A stretch of 64,000 bases of DNA from CAJCJE01 sp035948315 (lineage in GTDB: Bacteria > Actinomycetota > Actinomycetes > Mycobacteriales > Pseudonocardiaceae), in the NCBI GenBank assembly GCA_035948315.1, contig DASZJG010000053.1, positions 50,949 to 114,948 on the forward strand, given 5' to 3'. Below the pieces are notes generated by a model that was not told where the DNA came from, did not search any database, and saw only the letters and a program-made list of their open reading frames with translations. Below, piece by piece: positions 33,160 to 41,951 of the stretch; position 1 is the first letter of the stretch, and each line of letters opens with the position of its first letter. A program made the position numbers and the translations under genes.

Positions 33160-35127
33160 TCAGCACTTCGGCGGCGCGAACTGCAACGGCACGACCAGCG
33201 TCTGGCCACTGTGGAGCTGCGTCGAGTCGCCGAGGTTGTTCTCCTGCCGGAGTTTGGTGACCGTGGTGTCGTAGCAGCTCGCGATGCGGTTGAGCGTGTC
33301 GCCGTTGCGCACGGTGATCCTGCTGGTCAGGTCGGGCGGGATGGCGAAGCTGGGTGGCAGGAGCGCGGTCAGCGGGCTCGGCCCCGGAATCAGGTTGATC
33401 GACGGGTCGATGGGGCCGGGCGGCGACATGCTCGCGCGCTGGCCGAAGCCGAACAGCAGCACGACGGCCACCACGGCCAGGCTGATCACGCCGCTCAACA
33501 CCACACTGCGGCGGTCCCTGCGTTCCTGCTCGACGGTGCCGGGTCGCGCCGCGAGCGTGCGCCGTTCCGGTCGCTCGACGGCGATCTCGGCGGCCGGGTT
33601 GAACCCGAGCATGATCAACTGGAACCGCAGCCGGTCGACCTCCGCCGGGTGCTCGATCGCGCCGAGCGCCGCGTCGGCGAGCCGCGTGCTGTCCGTGCTG
33701 CGCACGCCGGACTCTCGCAGTTCGTCCAGGATCAGCTCGCTCGGCCTGGCCCAGCGCAACCGCCAGTGTCCGCAACCGGCGCCGACCAGCGCGTGCGCGA
33801 GCACCTGGAACAGCATGTCGCGCAGTCGCCGGAGGGCCTCGTCCTCGTCGGCGTCACCGGCCAGAATGTGTGCCAGTTCCCGGCTCCGGCCCGCAGCGAG
33901 CAGGTCGAGCACGGTATCCAGGTTTGCCTGCGCGCCGGCCAGATCCGTTGTGGCGCCAAGGAGTTCGCGGACGGGCGGGGTCGGCGCGCGCAGCATGGCG
34001 ACCAGCCGCAGCCAACTGGCCACCTCGACCGGGCGCACGCGGTCGAGGTGGTCGGTGAACAACGAGTCGAGATCGGTCCATCGCCACCTCGACGGCGGTC
34101 GATCGGCCGCGTCGACGGACAGGTCGACGTCGGCGCACCGGTCGAGGTTGCGCAGCCGCGCGGCGAGGCCCGGGTGCGAGTCGAACGGCCGCTGCGGCGG
34201 GTCCTGCGGCTCGGCGGCCTTCAGTTCGCGGAACGCGTCGCCGCAGTCGGTCGACTCGAGCAGGGCGGCGAACGCGGCGACCGGATCGGCCGGCAGCCGT
34301 CCCGCCGCCAGGCTCGGACCGAGGTAGTCGGCCTCGAATTCCCGCCAGATCGGGCGCAACGCGTACACGGCGCGCAGCGCGTCCGCCGCGGCCTCGCGGC
34401 CGGCCAACCGCACCGCGGTCCGGTCGGCCTCCAGTTCCTGCCTGCGCCGCACCGCATAGGACAGTCGCGCGTAGGTGTTGGCGTAGCCGGTGAACAGCCG
34501 CTGCGCCAGGGCCGACCAGCCGCGCGTGCCGCCGGGGCTCGACGGGTTGGTGGCGCGCAGGTTCTCGGTGATGCCGTCCATGGCGAGATAGCCGCGGTAG
34601 ATCAACGCGGTCAACCGGGTGTGCTTGCCCGCGTAGTGGCCGAGTTCGTGGCCGAGCAGTGCGCGCAGTTCGGGCAGACTCAGCCCGGCCAGCAGCGGAA
34701 TGCCCAGGTAGAGGCAGCGATGCCCGGGTAGGAGGCCGAGCAGCCTGGTGTTCTCGGTGACCGCCGCGTTCACCTCGGTGGTCAGCATGATCTCGGCTGG
34801 TGCGGACGTGCCGACCTGCTCGGCCAACTCGTCCACCAGCTGCCACAGCTTCGGGGCGTCGGCGGGCCAGACCGGTAACCCCCGCAACTGCGGCCGGGTG
34901 ACCCTGCGCACCGCGAACAGGCCACCCAGAATCGCCATCAGCACCGGCACGCAGCCCAGCAGCAGCGCGATCGCGACCGCCGGAGAGTCGCTGGCGCCGC
35001 TCGCGTAGGCGTACATCAGCGAGGCGCCGCCCGCGATCATGCCGCCGAGCAGCAGTACCAGGCAGGACGCGATCAGGTAGACCCCGGTGAGCAGGGCGAC
35101 GGCGAGCAGCCCGCGCAACGTCGTCAT
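33160..35127 (-). CDS. Membrane M48-family metallopeptidase with C-terminal LysM domain
   Basis: 655 residues from the ATG at 35127, preceded by GGGAG. A GTG at 35229 would add a hydrophobic N-terminal extension. Two or three membrane helices open the protein (LLAVALLTGVYLIASCLVLLLGG). The zinc motif is LLGHELGHYAGKH, with a downstream Glu in RRRQELEADRTAVRLAG. A long helical region follows, then another membrane helix (VVLSGVISLAVVAVVLLFGFG) and a LysM repeat (ITVRNGDTLNRIASCYDTTVTKLRQENNLGD). LysM binds peptidoglycan, so the protease probably acts at the envelope, perhaps in membrane-protein quality control. Confidence 0.88.
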   Translation of the reverse strand: MTTLRGLLAVALLTGVYLIASCLVLLLGGMIAGGASLMYAYASGASDSPAVAIALLLGCVPVLMAILGGLFAVRRVTRPQLRGLPVWPADAPKLWQLVDELAEQVGTSAPAEIMLTTEVNAAVTENTRLLGLLPGHRCLYLGIPLLAGLSLPELRALLGHELGHYAGKHTRLTALIYRGYLAMDGITENLRATNPSSPGGTRGWSALAQRLFTGYANTYARLSYAVRRRQELEADRTAVRLAGREAAADALRAVYALRPIWREFEADYLGPSLAAGRLPADPVAAFAALLESTDCGDAFRELKAAEPQDPPQRPFDSHPGLAARLRNLDRCADVDLSVDAADRPPSRWRWTDLDSLFTDHLDRVRPVEVASWLRLVAMLRAPTPPVRELLGATTDLAGAQANLDTVLDLLAAGRSRELAHILAGDADEDEALRRLRDMLFQVLAHALVGAGCGHWRLRWARPSELILDELRESGVRSTDSTRLADAALGAIEHPAEVDRLRFQLIMLGFNPAAEIAVERPERRTLAARPGTVEQERRDRRSVVLSGVISLAVVAVVLLFGFGQRASMSPPGPIDPSINLIPGPSPLTALLPPSFAIPPDLTSRITVRNGDTLNRIASCYDTTVTKLRQENNLGDSTQLHSGQTLVVPLQFAPPKC

Positions 35128-35259
35128 CGCCGCTCCCGGAGTAGCTCGCGCCAGCCGCCGCACCCGAACGATCGTGATCCACCAGGTTGCCAAGAAATAC
35201 ACCAGCCGCCGCGCGCTGACTACCACCACAAGGATGAGCGCACCCGATCAGCCGATTGT

Positions 35260-35763
35260 CTACAGAGGACGGTCGGACGGTTCGTCCGTTCTGGTCGCGG
35301 CGGCGACCCGGCCGAGCAGGTCACGGAACTGGCGCGCCTCGTCCTGCGCCAGCGGCGCGAGCAGCCTGCCCTCGATGCCGGCCAGCCGGGACGCTGCCTC
35401 GGCGAGCGCGGTCTGGCCCGGCTCGGTGACCAGCACCTGGCGGGCGCGCCGGTCGGCCGGATCGAGCCTGCGTTCCACCAGGCCGGCGCGTTCCAGGCCG
35501 TCGATCAGGTAGGTCATCGCGGTCTTGTCGATGCCGAGCTGGCCGGCGAGCGCGAGCTGGGTGCGTGGATGGCCGGTGGCCGCGGTGACCAGCACCAGAT
35601 ACGCGCGCTGGCCGCCGGGCAGGTTCGCGACGGACGCGCTGGCCCACTGCTGGAAGGCGCGGCCGACGGTCGTGATGGCCCAGCCGAGATCGTGTTCGAC
35701 CCCGGTGGCCGCGCGGTCGGCGAGCGACTCGTCGGCCGCCTCCCCGAAACCAGCGGACGCCAT
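35260..35763 (-). CDS. MarR-family transcriptional regulator
   Basis: 167 residues from the ATG at 35763. The winged helix is clear: GHPRTQLALAGQLGIDKTAMTYLIDGLERAGLVERRLDPADRRARQVLVTEPG. Flanking helices would form the dimer. It is divergent from the membrane-protein gene at 35965 across 201 bases, which makes that gene a plausible target. The effector is unknown. Confidence 0.88.
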   Translation of the reverse strand: MASAGFGEAADESLADRAATGVEHDLGWAITTVGRAFQQWASASVANLPGGQRAYLVLVTAATGHPRTQLALAGQLGIDKTAMTYLIDGLERAGLVERRLDPADRRARQVLVTEPGQTALAEAASRLAGIEGRLLAPLAQDEARQFRDLLGRVAAATRTDEPSDRPL

Positions 35764-35964
35764 GGTCAGAGCGTACGTGACCGCGAAACCAGCAGGTCGG
35801 GGAGTCGGTCCGGACGAGGCCCGCAAGCGTTTGCGGCCGAGTTCGGGTGGAGACGTTCTCCACCTGGAGATACGGTGCCGGCCGCACGACATGTCGGCTT
35901 CGCGCTTCTAGCGTTTCTTCCTGTCAGCAGAACGGAAAACCACCGAAGCGAAGGGGCGGACATC

Positions 35965-36564
35965 ATGAGTGGGGCCATCGAGATCGTGCTGATTCTGGGG
36001 CTCATCGGCTACATGCTGGTGCGTCGACTGATGGGCGAGGCGGCCCAGGCCAAGCGCATGCTGATCCTGCCGGCGGTGTTCTTCGTGGTCGGCCTCACCC
36101 AGTCCAGCGGCCTGCTGCACGCGCCGGCCGCGCTCGTGTTCACGCTCGCGACCTGCGCGTTGTCCGTGGTCCTCGGCGCGCTGCGCGGTGCCAGCGTGCG
36201 GATCTCCGACCGGGGCGGCGTCGCTTTCGTCCGCTACACCTGGGTGACCATCCTGCTGTGGGTGGCGAACCTGGCCATCAAGTTCGGCGCCAACTTCGCC
36301 TTCCAGCACATCGACCCGCACGCCGCGGCGATCGGCAACAGCCTGTTCCTCTCGCTGGGCGCCGGCATGCTGGTCGAGGGCCTGATCGTGGTGGCGCGGG
36401 CGCTGCGCTCGGACAGCCAGGTGATCTGGGCCACGGGCGACGACGGCGCCCCGCACACCCGCTCGGCGCTGCTGGACAACCTGCGCGACAGCATGAACGG
36501 CCGCCCCGTCGCCGCCGGGCAGAGCCAGTACGGATGGGATGCTCGGCAGGACCGTCACCACTGA
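35965..36564 (+). CDS. CcdC/DUF1453-like multi-pass membrane protein
   Basis: 199 residues from the ATG at 35965. Five or six hydrophobic segments are visible (IEIVLILGLIGYMLV, MLILPAVFFVVGL, ALVFTLATCALSVVLGAL, VTILLWVANLAIKFG, LFLSLGAGMLVEGLIVVA). The spacing and the G-x-R-x-S-V-R-I stretch resemble the DUF1453 group. Its role is unknown. It sits 20 bases before the histidine kinase gene and may be cotranscribed with the two-component pair, perhaps as an accessory or target. Confidence 0.75.
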   Translation: MSGAIEIVLILGLIGYMLVRRLMGEAAQAKRMLILPAVFFVVGLTQSSGLLHAPAALVFTLATCALSVVLGALRGASVRISDRGGVAFVRYTWVTILLWVANLAIKFGANFAFQHIDPHAAAIGNSLFLSLGAGMLVEGLIVVARALRSDSQVIWATGDDGAPHTRSALLDNLRDSMNGRPVAAGQSQYGWDARQDRHH

Positions 36565-36584
36565 GCCGCTGAGAAGGCACCCCC

Positions 36585-37781
36585 GTGTCGTCGGACGAAC
36601 CGCAACCAGCCGCCGCCCGGTCCCTCCTGCTGAGGGCCGGGCTGGCCGTCATGTCGGACACCTATCGCGAGCAGGCCCTCCGCCCGGTCCTCACCGTGGT
36701 CGCGGTCGGCGTCACCGGCTGGCAGCTGTGGACCAGGACCCTGGTCCTGCCGCCGCTGGCGATCACGCTGTTCCTGCTGGTCGCGGTGATGGCGCTGGCC
36801 TCCCTGCTGCTGCCCCGTCCTGGCGCACCGGAGCGGGTCGAGATCGGCGTCATCGCCGCCTACGGGGTGCTCGGCTCGGCGCTGTTCCCGCTGGTCCAGT
36901 CGACGACCGCGGCCTCACTGTTCGCCTTCGTGGCCAGCGGCATGGCGGGCGGCGTCCTCGCCTCGCGCCGGATCGCGTTCACCATCGCCGGGATCAACTC
37001 GGTCATCGCCACGCTCGGCACGCTGCTGGTCGCCGAACTGGTCCCGACCGCGGCCGAGTGGCCGTGGTGGCTCGCGCTGACCGTCGGCCTGCCGGTGCTC
37101 ATCGGCACCTCCCGCCGCGACCGGATCGACGCGCTGCGCAACGCCCACCGGGCCACCGAACAGGCCCAGCGCGCCGCCGCCTCCGAGGCACGCGAGGCCG
37201 CGCTGGTCGAGCGCGGCCGGATCGCCCGGGAGATCCACGACGTGCTCGGCCACTCGCTGTCCGGCATCGCCGTGCAACTGGACATGGCCGACGCGCTGGC
37301 CGTCAACGGCCGGCAGGACGAGGCCATGGCCGCGATCCGCAAGGCGCGGTCACTGGCCGTGGACAGCATCAGCGAGACCCGCCGCGCCGTGCACGCACTG
37401 CGCGAGGACACCCTCCCGGTGCAGGAGGCGCTGCTGCTCATGGCCGCCAACGACGGCGTCGGATTCCAGCTGGTCGGCGAGCCGGGCCCGGTGTCGGTGG
37501 AGACCGCGCACACGGTGGTCCGGGCCGCGCAGGAGGCCCTGACCAACGCGGTCAAGTACGCCCCGGGCGCCGTCCGCGCCATGACGCTGACCTTCACCGA
37601 CGACGTCCTCAAGCTGGTCGTCACGAACGGCCCCGCCCGCTCCGCGCGGTCCGACATCGCGGGCGGGACCGGTATGGGGCTGGTGGGGATGCGCGAACGG
37701 GTCGCCCTGCTCGGTGGCACGCTGCGCGCGGAACCCGAGCCGGACGGCGGGTGGACGGTGGAGTTGGAGGTGCCCAGATGA
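36585..37781 (+). CDS. Sensor histidine kinase, NarL-partner (HisKA_3) type
   Basis: 398 residues from a GTG at 36585. Several N-terminal membrane helices make up about 175 residues with little extracellular loop, as in intramembrane-sensing kinases. A coiled coil leads to the phosphoacceptor box GRIAREIHDVLGHSLSG (His218). The ATPase is recognisable by AAQEALTNAVKYA and GTGMGLVGMRERV. It should phosphorylate the response regulator encoded four bases downstream in an ATGA overlap. The stimulus is not evident, but similar pairs often respond to envelope stress. Confidence 0.92.
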   Translation: MSSDEPQPAAARSLLLRAGLAVMSDTYREQALRPVLTVVAVGVTGWQLWTRTLVLPPLAITLFLLVAVMALASLLLPRPGAPERVEIGVIAAYGVLGSALFPLVQSTTAASLFAFVASGMAGGVLASRRIAFTIAGINSVIATLGTLLVAELVPTAAEWPWWLALTVGLPVLIGTSRRDRIDALRNAHRATEQAQRAAASEAREAALVERGRIAREIHDVLGHSLSGIAVQLDMADALAVNGRQDEAMAAIRKARSLAVDSISETRRAVHALREDTLPVQEALLLMAANDGVGFQLVGEPGPVSVETAHTVVRAAQEALTNAVKYAPGAVRAMTLTFTDDVLKLVVTNGPARSARSDIAGGTGMGLVGMRERVALLGGTLRAEPEPDGGWTVELEVPR

Positions 37782-38419
37782 GCGCCATCGGGCTGGTCGT
37801 CGTGGACGACCAGGCGACGGTTCGCGAGGCGTTGGCGGTCATGCTCGACCTCGCCGACGACGTGGACGTGATCGGCACCGCGACCAACGGCGCGCAAGCC
37901 CTGGACGTCGTCGCGGAGAAGGCGCCGAACGTGGTGCTGATGGACCTGAACATGCCGGTCATGGGCGGCGTCGAGGCGACCGGCCGGATCAGGTCCGAGC
38001 ATCCGGACGTGGTGGTGCTGGTGCTGACCACGTTCGACGACGACGAGTCGATCCTGGCCGCGTTGCAGGCCGGCGCCAGCGGCTACCTGACCAAGGAGGC
38101 CGACCGGGCCACGATCCTGCAGGCCGTGCGCGCCGCCAACCACGGTCAGACCGTGCTCTCGCCCGAGGTGCAGCGGCGGCTGTTGGCGCTGGCCAGCAGG
38201 CCGGCCCGCCCTGCCGAGCCCGAGTTCGCGCTGACCGCGCGCGAGCAGGAGATCCTCGACCTGATCGGCGAGGGCCTGCGCAACCCGGAGATCGCGGCGA
38301 AGCTGGTGATCAGCGAGGCGACCGTGAAGACGCACATCAACAACCTGTTCGCCAAGGCCGGCTTCCATTCCCGCGCCGACGCCGTCCGCTATGCGCTGAC
38401 CCTGCACCAGCCCGGCTAG
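37778..38419 (+). CDS. NarL/LuxR-type response regulator
   Basis: 213 residues starting in the ATGA overlap with the kinase gene. The receiver domain has VVVDDQ near the start, the phosphorylated Asp in VVLMDLNMP (D56) and the conserved Lys in GYLTKEA. The C-terminal helix-turn-helix is LTAREQEILDLIGEGLRNPEIAAKLVISEATVKTHI. It is the cognate output protein of the upstream kinase. Its regulon is unknown, and the membrane protein upstream is one candidate. Confidence 0.93.
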   Translation: MSAIGLVVVDDQATVREALAVMLDLADDVDVIGTATNGAQALDVVAEKAPNVVLMDLNMPVMGGVEATGRIRSEHPDVVVLVLTTFDDDESILAALQAGASGYLTKEADRATILQAVRAANHGQTVLSPEVQRRLLALASRPARPAEPEFALTAREQEILDLIGEGLRNPEIAAKLVISEATVKTHINNLFAKAGFHSRADAVRYALTLHQPG

Positions 38420-38473
38420 CCATCGCCTACGCTGTTAGCGGCTTTTGATGAATGTGTGGTGGAAGGAAGCACG

Positions 38474-40381
38474 TTGACCGCGTCGATGGAAACTCTCGAA
38501 TTCCAGTCCGAGGCCCGCCAGCTGTTGCAGCTGATGATCCACTCGATCTATTCGAACAAGGACGTGTTCCTGCGCGAGCTGGTGTCCAACGCGTCCGACG
38601 CGCTGGACAAGCTGCGACTGGCCGCGTTCCAGGACAAGGATCTCGGCGCCGACACCGACGACCTGCACATCGACGTCGAACTCGACGCCGATGCGCGCAC
38701 CCTGACCGTGCGGGACAACGGCATCGGGATGACCCGCGACGACGTGGTCAACCTGATCGGCACGATCGCCAAGTCCGGCACCGCGGAATTCCTGCGCAAG
38801 CTGCGGGAATCGCAGGACGCGGCCGCGTCGCAGGACCTGATCGGCCAGTTCGGCGTCGGTTTCTACGCGAGTTTCATGGTCGCGGACAAGGTCACCCTGC
38901 GCACCCGGCATGCCGGCGCCGACGAGGGCGTGCTCTGGGAGTCGACCGGCGAGGGCACCTACACGATCGGGTCGCTGCCCGCCGAGGACGCGCCGCAGGG
39001 CACCTCGGTCACGTTGCACCTCAAGCCGGTGGACGACGACGAGATCGCCGACTACACCTCGCCGGCGAAGATCCGCTCGATCATCAAGCGCTACTCCGAC
39101 TTCATCACCTGGCCGATCCGGATGGCCAAGGAGGTCGAGGACGGCGCCGAGCCGGAACTCGAAACGGTCAACTCGATGAAGGCGCTGTGGGCCCGCCCGC
39201 AGTCCGAGGTCACCGAGGAGGAGTACGCCGAGTTCTACAAGCACGTCAGCCACGACTGGAACGGCCCGCTGGAAACCATCCGGATGCAGGCCGAGGGCAC
39301 CTTCGAGTACCAGGCGCTGCTGTTCCTGCCGCGCCAGGCGCCGATGGACCTGTTCATGCGCGAGCGCAAGCGCGGCGTGCAGCTCTACGTCAAGCGCGTC
39401 TTCATCATGGACGACTGCGAGGAGCTGATGCCGGAGTACCTGCGGTTCGTCAAGGGCGTCGTCGACGCGCAGGACCTCTCGCTGAACGTGTCGCGCGAGA
39501 TCCTCCAGCAGGACCGGCAGATCCAGCTGATGCGGCGCAGGCTGGTGAAGAAGATCCTGGCCACGGTCAAGACCATGATGACCGAGAACCCGGAGAACTA
39601 CGAGATCTTCTGGCGTGAGTTCGGCCGCGCCGTCAAGGAGGGTCTGCTCGGCGATTTCGAGAACCGCGACAGCATTCTGGAGATCTCGTCGTTCTTCTCC
39701 ACCAACGACCCGGAAAAGCCGACCACGCTGCGCGAGTACGTCGAGCGGATGAAGGACGGCCAGCAGCACATCTACTACATGACCGGCGAGTCGCGGGCCA
39801 CCATCGAGCACTCGCCGCACATGGAAGCCTTGCGCGCCAAGGGATACGAGGTGCTGATCCTCACCGACCCGGTGGACGAGATGTGGGTCGACTCGGTGCC
39901 CGGCTTCGACGGCAAGCAGCTCCAGTCGATCGCCAAGGGCCAGGTCGACCTCGACACCGAGGAGGAGAAGAAAACCGCGGAGGCGGAGCGCGAAGCGCAG
40001 CAGCAGGACTTCGGCGCGCTGCTCACCTGGCTGACCGCGGCGCTGGAGGCGCAGGTCAAGCAGGTCCGGCTGTCCTCCCGGCTGACCACGTCCGCGGCCT
40101 GCCTTGTCGGTGACGAGCAGGACCTCACGCCGACGCTGGAGAAGATGTACCGGGCGATGGGCCAGGAACTGCCGCAGATCAAGCGCATCCTGGAGCTGAA
40201 CCCGACGCATCCGCTGGTGCGCGGCCTGCGCGAGGCGTTCGGCCGGGACGGCGCGCAGCCCGCGCTGGCCGAGACCGCTGAGTTGCTCTACGGCATGGCG
40301 CTGCTGGCCGAGGGCGGCGAACTGGCCGACCCGTCGCGCTTCGTCACGCTGCTCGCCGACCGGTTGCGGCAATCTCTGTGA
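38474..40381 (+). CDS. htpG: Chaperone HtpG (Hsp90)
   Basis: 635 residues. I choose the TTG at 38474 because GGAAGGA lies six bases upstream. The first ATG (38486) has no ribosome site. Full-length Hsp90 is present: N-terminal GHKL ATPase with [30 protein letters not shown] and [11 protein letters not shown]; middle domain with [20 protein letters not shown] and [13 protein letters not shown]; and a C-terminal dimerisation region. It refolds or matures client proteins in the cytosol using ATP. Length and motifs are as in other bacteria. A strong hairpin follows. Confidence 0.97.
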
Positions 40382-40401
40382 TTTCTCGGGTTTTCATCGA
40401 G

Positions 40402-40431
40402 CGGGCCGTCGGTTTTCCGGCGGCCCGTTTT
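40402..40431 (+). terminator. Rho-independent-like terminator of htpG
   Basis: An 11-bp stem (CGGGCCGTCGG with CCGGCGGCCCG, one G-U pair) and a TTTT loop, followed by TTTT. It starts 20 bases after the stop. Confidence 0.8.
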
Positions 40432-40456
40432 CGCGCGCTGCGCCAGCATGAGAAAC

Positions 40457-40470
40457 TGGAGAACGCTCCA
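40457..40470. promoter_or_regulatory. Operator-like site 1 (TGGAG-n4-CTCCA) before the TetR gene
   Basis: TGGAGAACGCTCCA lies 31 bases before the TetR start codon. It shares the same AACTGGAGA lead and CTCCATTT tail with the sites at 41200 and 41230. It is probably the autoregulation site of the TetR protein. Confidence 0.65.
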
Positions 40471-40501
40471 TTTTCGAGGTGAGGATTCGGGGAGGTGATC
40501 C

Positions 40502-41095
40502 GTGGCGAAGGACCCTGATCGTCCGCTGCGTGCCGACGCGCAGCGCAACCGCGACAAGATCGTCTCGGCCGCGACCCGGATCTTCGAGACCGAGGGCCTC
40601 GGCGTCAACTACGACCGGATCGCCAGGGAGGCCGGGGTCGGCGCGGGCACCCTCTACCGGAACTTTCCCACCCGCGAGTCGCTCGTCGCGGCCGCCTACT
40701 ACGGCGAGCTGGATTGGCTGTGCGACGGCGCGAGTGAGCTGCTGGACGTGCTGCCTGCCCATGACGCGCTGCGCACCTGGCTGCGCAGGCTGCTGGACTA
40801 CGCGACCAGCAAGGCCGGCATGGCCAACGCGCTGCTGGCGATGATCTCCACCAACGAGCGCCCTTTCGGGGACGGCGGCGAACGCCTGTGCGCGGCCATC
40901 TCGGTACTGCTCAAGGCGGGGGTTGGTGCGGGGGCCGTTCGGTCGGATGTGACCGCGACCGATGTGCTGGCCGCGGTCACCGGTGCCGCATTGGTCTCAG
41001 GTGGACCGGAGCGGCGCGGGCAGGGCGAACGCCTGCTCGACCTCGTCGTGGACGGCTTGCGGGACAACCCACCGCGCCGCGGTGTCGCCGGCTGA
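40502..41095 (+). CDS. TetR-family transcriptional regulator
   Basis: 197 residues from a GTG at 40502 with GGGGAGGTG upstream. The N-terminal helix-turn-helix reads RDKIVSAATRIFETEGLGVNYDRIAREAGVGAGTLYRNFPTRESLVAAAY. The rest is a helical ligand-binding and dimer domain. A TGGAG-n4-CTCCA site lies just in front of the gene, and two further pairs of similar sites lie within 470 bases downstream of it. It therefore probably represses itself and the CDGSH-globin gene beginning at 41952. The inducer is unknown. Confidence 0.9.
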   Translation: MAKDPDRPLRADAQRNRDKIVSAATRIFETEGLGVNYDRIAREAGVGAGTLYRNFPTRESLVAAAYYGELDWLCDGASELLDVLPAHDALRTWLRRLLDYATSKAGMANALLAMISTNERPFGDGGERLCAAISVLLKAGVGAGAVRSDVTATDVLAAVTGAALVSGGPERRGQGERLLDLVVDGLRDNPPRRGVAG

Positions 41096-41199
41096 ATCCA
41101 CGCTTGCTATTGGCCGGAGAAGTAATTCCACTGGGCGGATTCGAGATGTCTCCGGATAATCTTTCCGATCGCACAATTTCGCGATTAATCGGAATTATC

Positions 41200-41243
41200 T
41201 GGAGAGTTCTCCATTTTAATTCCGACAACTGGAGAACTCTCCA
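41200..41243. promoter_or_regulatory. Operator-like pair 2/3, perfect palindromes 30 bp apart
   Basis: TGGAGAGTTCTCCA (41200-41213) and TGGAGAACTCTCCA (41230-41243) are both palindromic with 6-bp arms, and each is followed by TTT. The 30-base centre-to-centre spacing is close to three helical turns, suiting cooperative binding by two TetR dimers. Confidence 0.65.
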
Positions 41244-41299
41244 TTTGAGCTGTGATCCTGCGGATGTGCCGTATCCGACCGGGTCGCGGCGAGGTGATC

Positions 41300-41518
41300 A
41301 TGGTTTTCGGCTGGTACTCCAGGTGTTCTCGCCCCGCGGCGCTGGGCCATCGGGCGGTTGTGATGCATCCGTCCGCGTCCGCTCGTCGGAGCGAGCCGGG
41401 GTGGTCGATGTCGGATTCGGTGGACGCCGCAGGTGAATGGCGCGTAAACAGCCTGGTACGCATGGAGATTCTCGGGTCGATTCGGACGAAGAAGGTAACT
41501 GGAGAGTTGTCCGCTTGA
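41300..41518 (+). CDS. Doubtful small ORF in the TetR/CDGSH control region
   Basis: 72 codons from an ATG at 41300 that has GAGGTG at a good distance. The product is rich in Arg, Ser and Trp with no recognisable domain. Its last codons run over operator-like site 4. It may be a short regulatory reading frame or chance. I include it only because the start signal is good. Confidence 0.2.
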   Translation: MVFGWYSRCSRPAALGHRAVVMHPSASARRSEPGWSMSDSVDAAGEWRVNSLVRMEILGSIRTKKVTGELSA

Positions 41519-41543
41519 TGATGTCGAACTGGAGGATTATCCG
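41500..41543. promoter_or_regulatory. Operator-like pair 4/5, degenerate copies 30 bp apart
   Basis: TGGAGAGTTGTCCG (41500-41513) and TGGAGGATTATCCG (41530-41543), each led by AAC, repeat the motif of sites 1-3 with two or three mismatches. The exact 30-base spacing of the upstream pair is kept. Confidence 0.5.
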
Positions 41544-41786
41544 GTTGTGGCCGGCGCGAACGCCTCGGAGCCGTCAGAATATGCGGTGAAATCGGCCAGT
41601 TCTATCCGCAGGTGCGGTCGAATATCAGGTCAGGATGCCGAATATGCTGCTTGATGAGACAATGTAGGGTTGGTCGACGGACAGCCCAAGGTTCAACTGA
41701 TCGCCGGCAAAAGTTAGGAGGCAGTGCTCAAGATTTTTCCCGCGGATGCCGATTCGACAGTGGGGGCCGCACGTTAGTCGTGCACT

Positions 41787-41802
41787 TCACGTGCATATGC
41801 GG
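41787..41802. promoter_or_regulatory. Shared 16-base element, copy A
   Basis: TCACGTGCATATGCGG, 150 bases before the first CDGSH-globin start. It matches TCACGTGCATTTGCGG at 44861-44876 in 15 of 16 positions. Confidence 0.4.
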
Positions 41803-41951
41803 TATCAATGGCAATTGCGGTTCAGGCAGTTAATGGGATGCTCTAGGGGCGATGTGCATGTCTGAGGGGCTGGGGGTCGCCGTGTGCTCGTCGACATCCT
41901 CGCGTCGCATCGGCTCGGCACAAGCTCGTAGGAAAACGTTGAGGAGGGGCC

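Larger units (their letters stand above)
41096..41951. other. Long gene-poor, AT-richer control region before the first CDGSH-globin gene
   Basis: These 856 bases contain no convincing gene. A 72-codon frame at 41300-41518 has GAGGTGATC before its ATG but no recognisable product. The region holds the decamer CGATTAATCG (41182-41191), operator-like pairs at 41200/41230 and 41500/41530, and a 16-base element at 41787-41802 shared with the transposase-like gene's upstream region. There is also an AGGAGG at 41716 that sits too close to the following GTG to be a good start. Base composition is clearly lower in GC than the flanks, which suggests acquired or regulatory DNA. Confidence 0.6.

Noticed and set aside
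40457..41543. CRISPR array
   Set aside because: The repeated TGGAG-type sites are short palindromes with irregular larger spacing and no uniform spacers. They fit operators. No CRISPR-like array was seen anywhere in the window.
41724..41777. Short GTG frame directly after AGGAGG at 41716-41721
   Set aside because: Only two bases separate the ribosome site and the GTG, too close for normal initiation, and the 17-codon product has no features.
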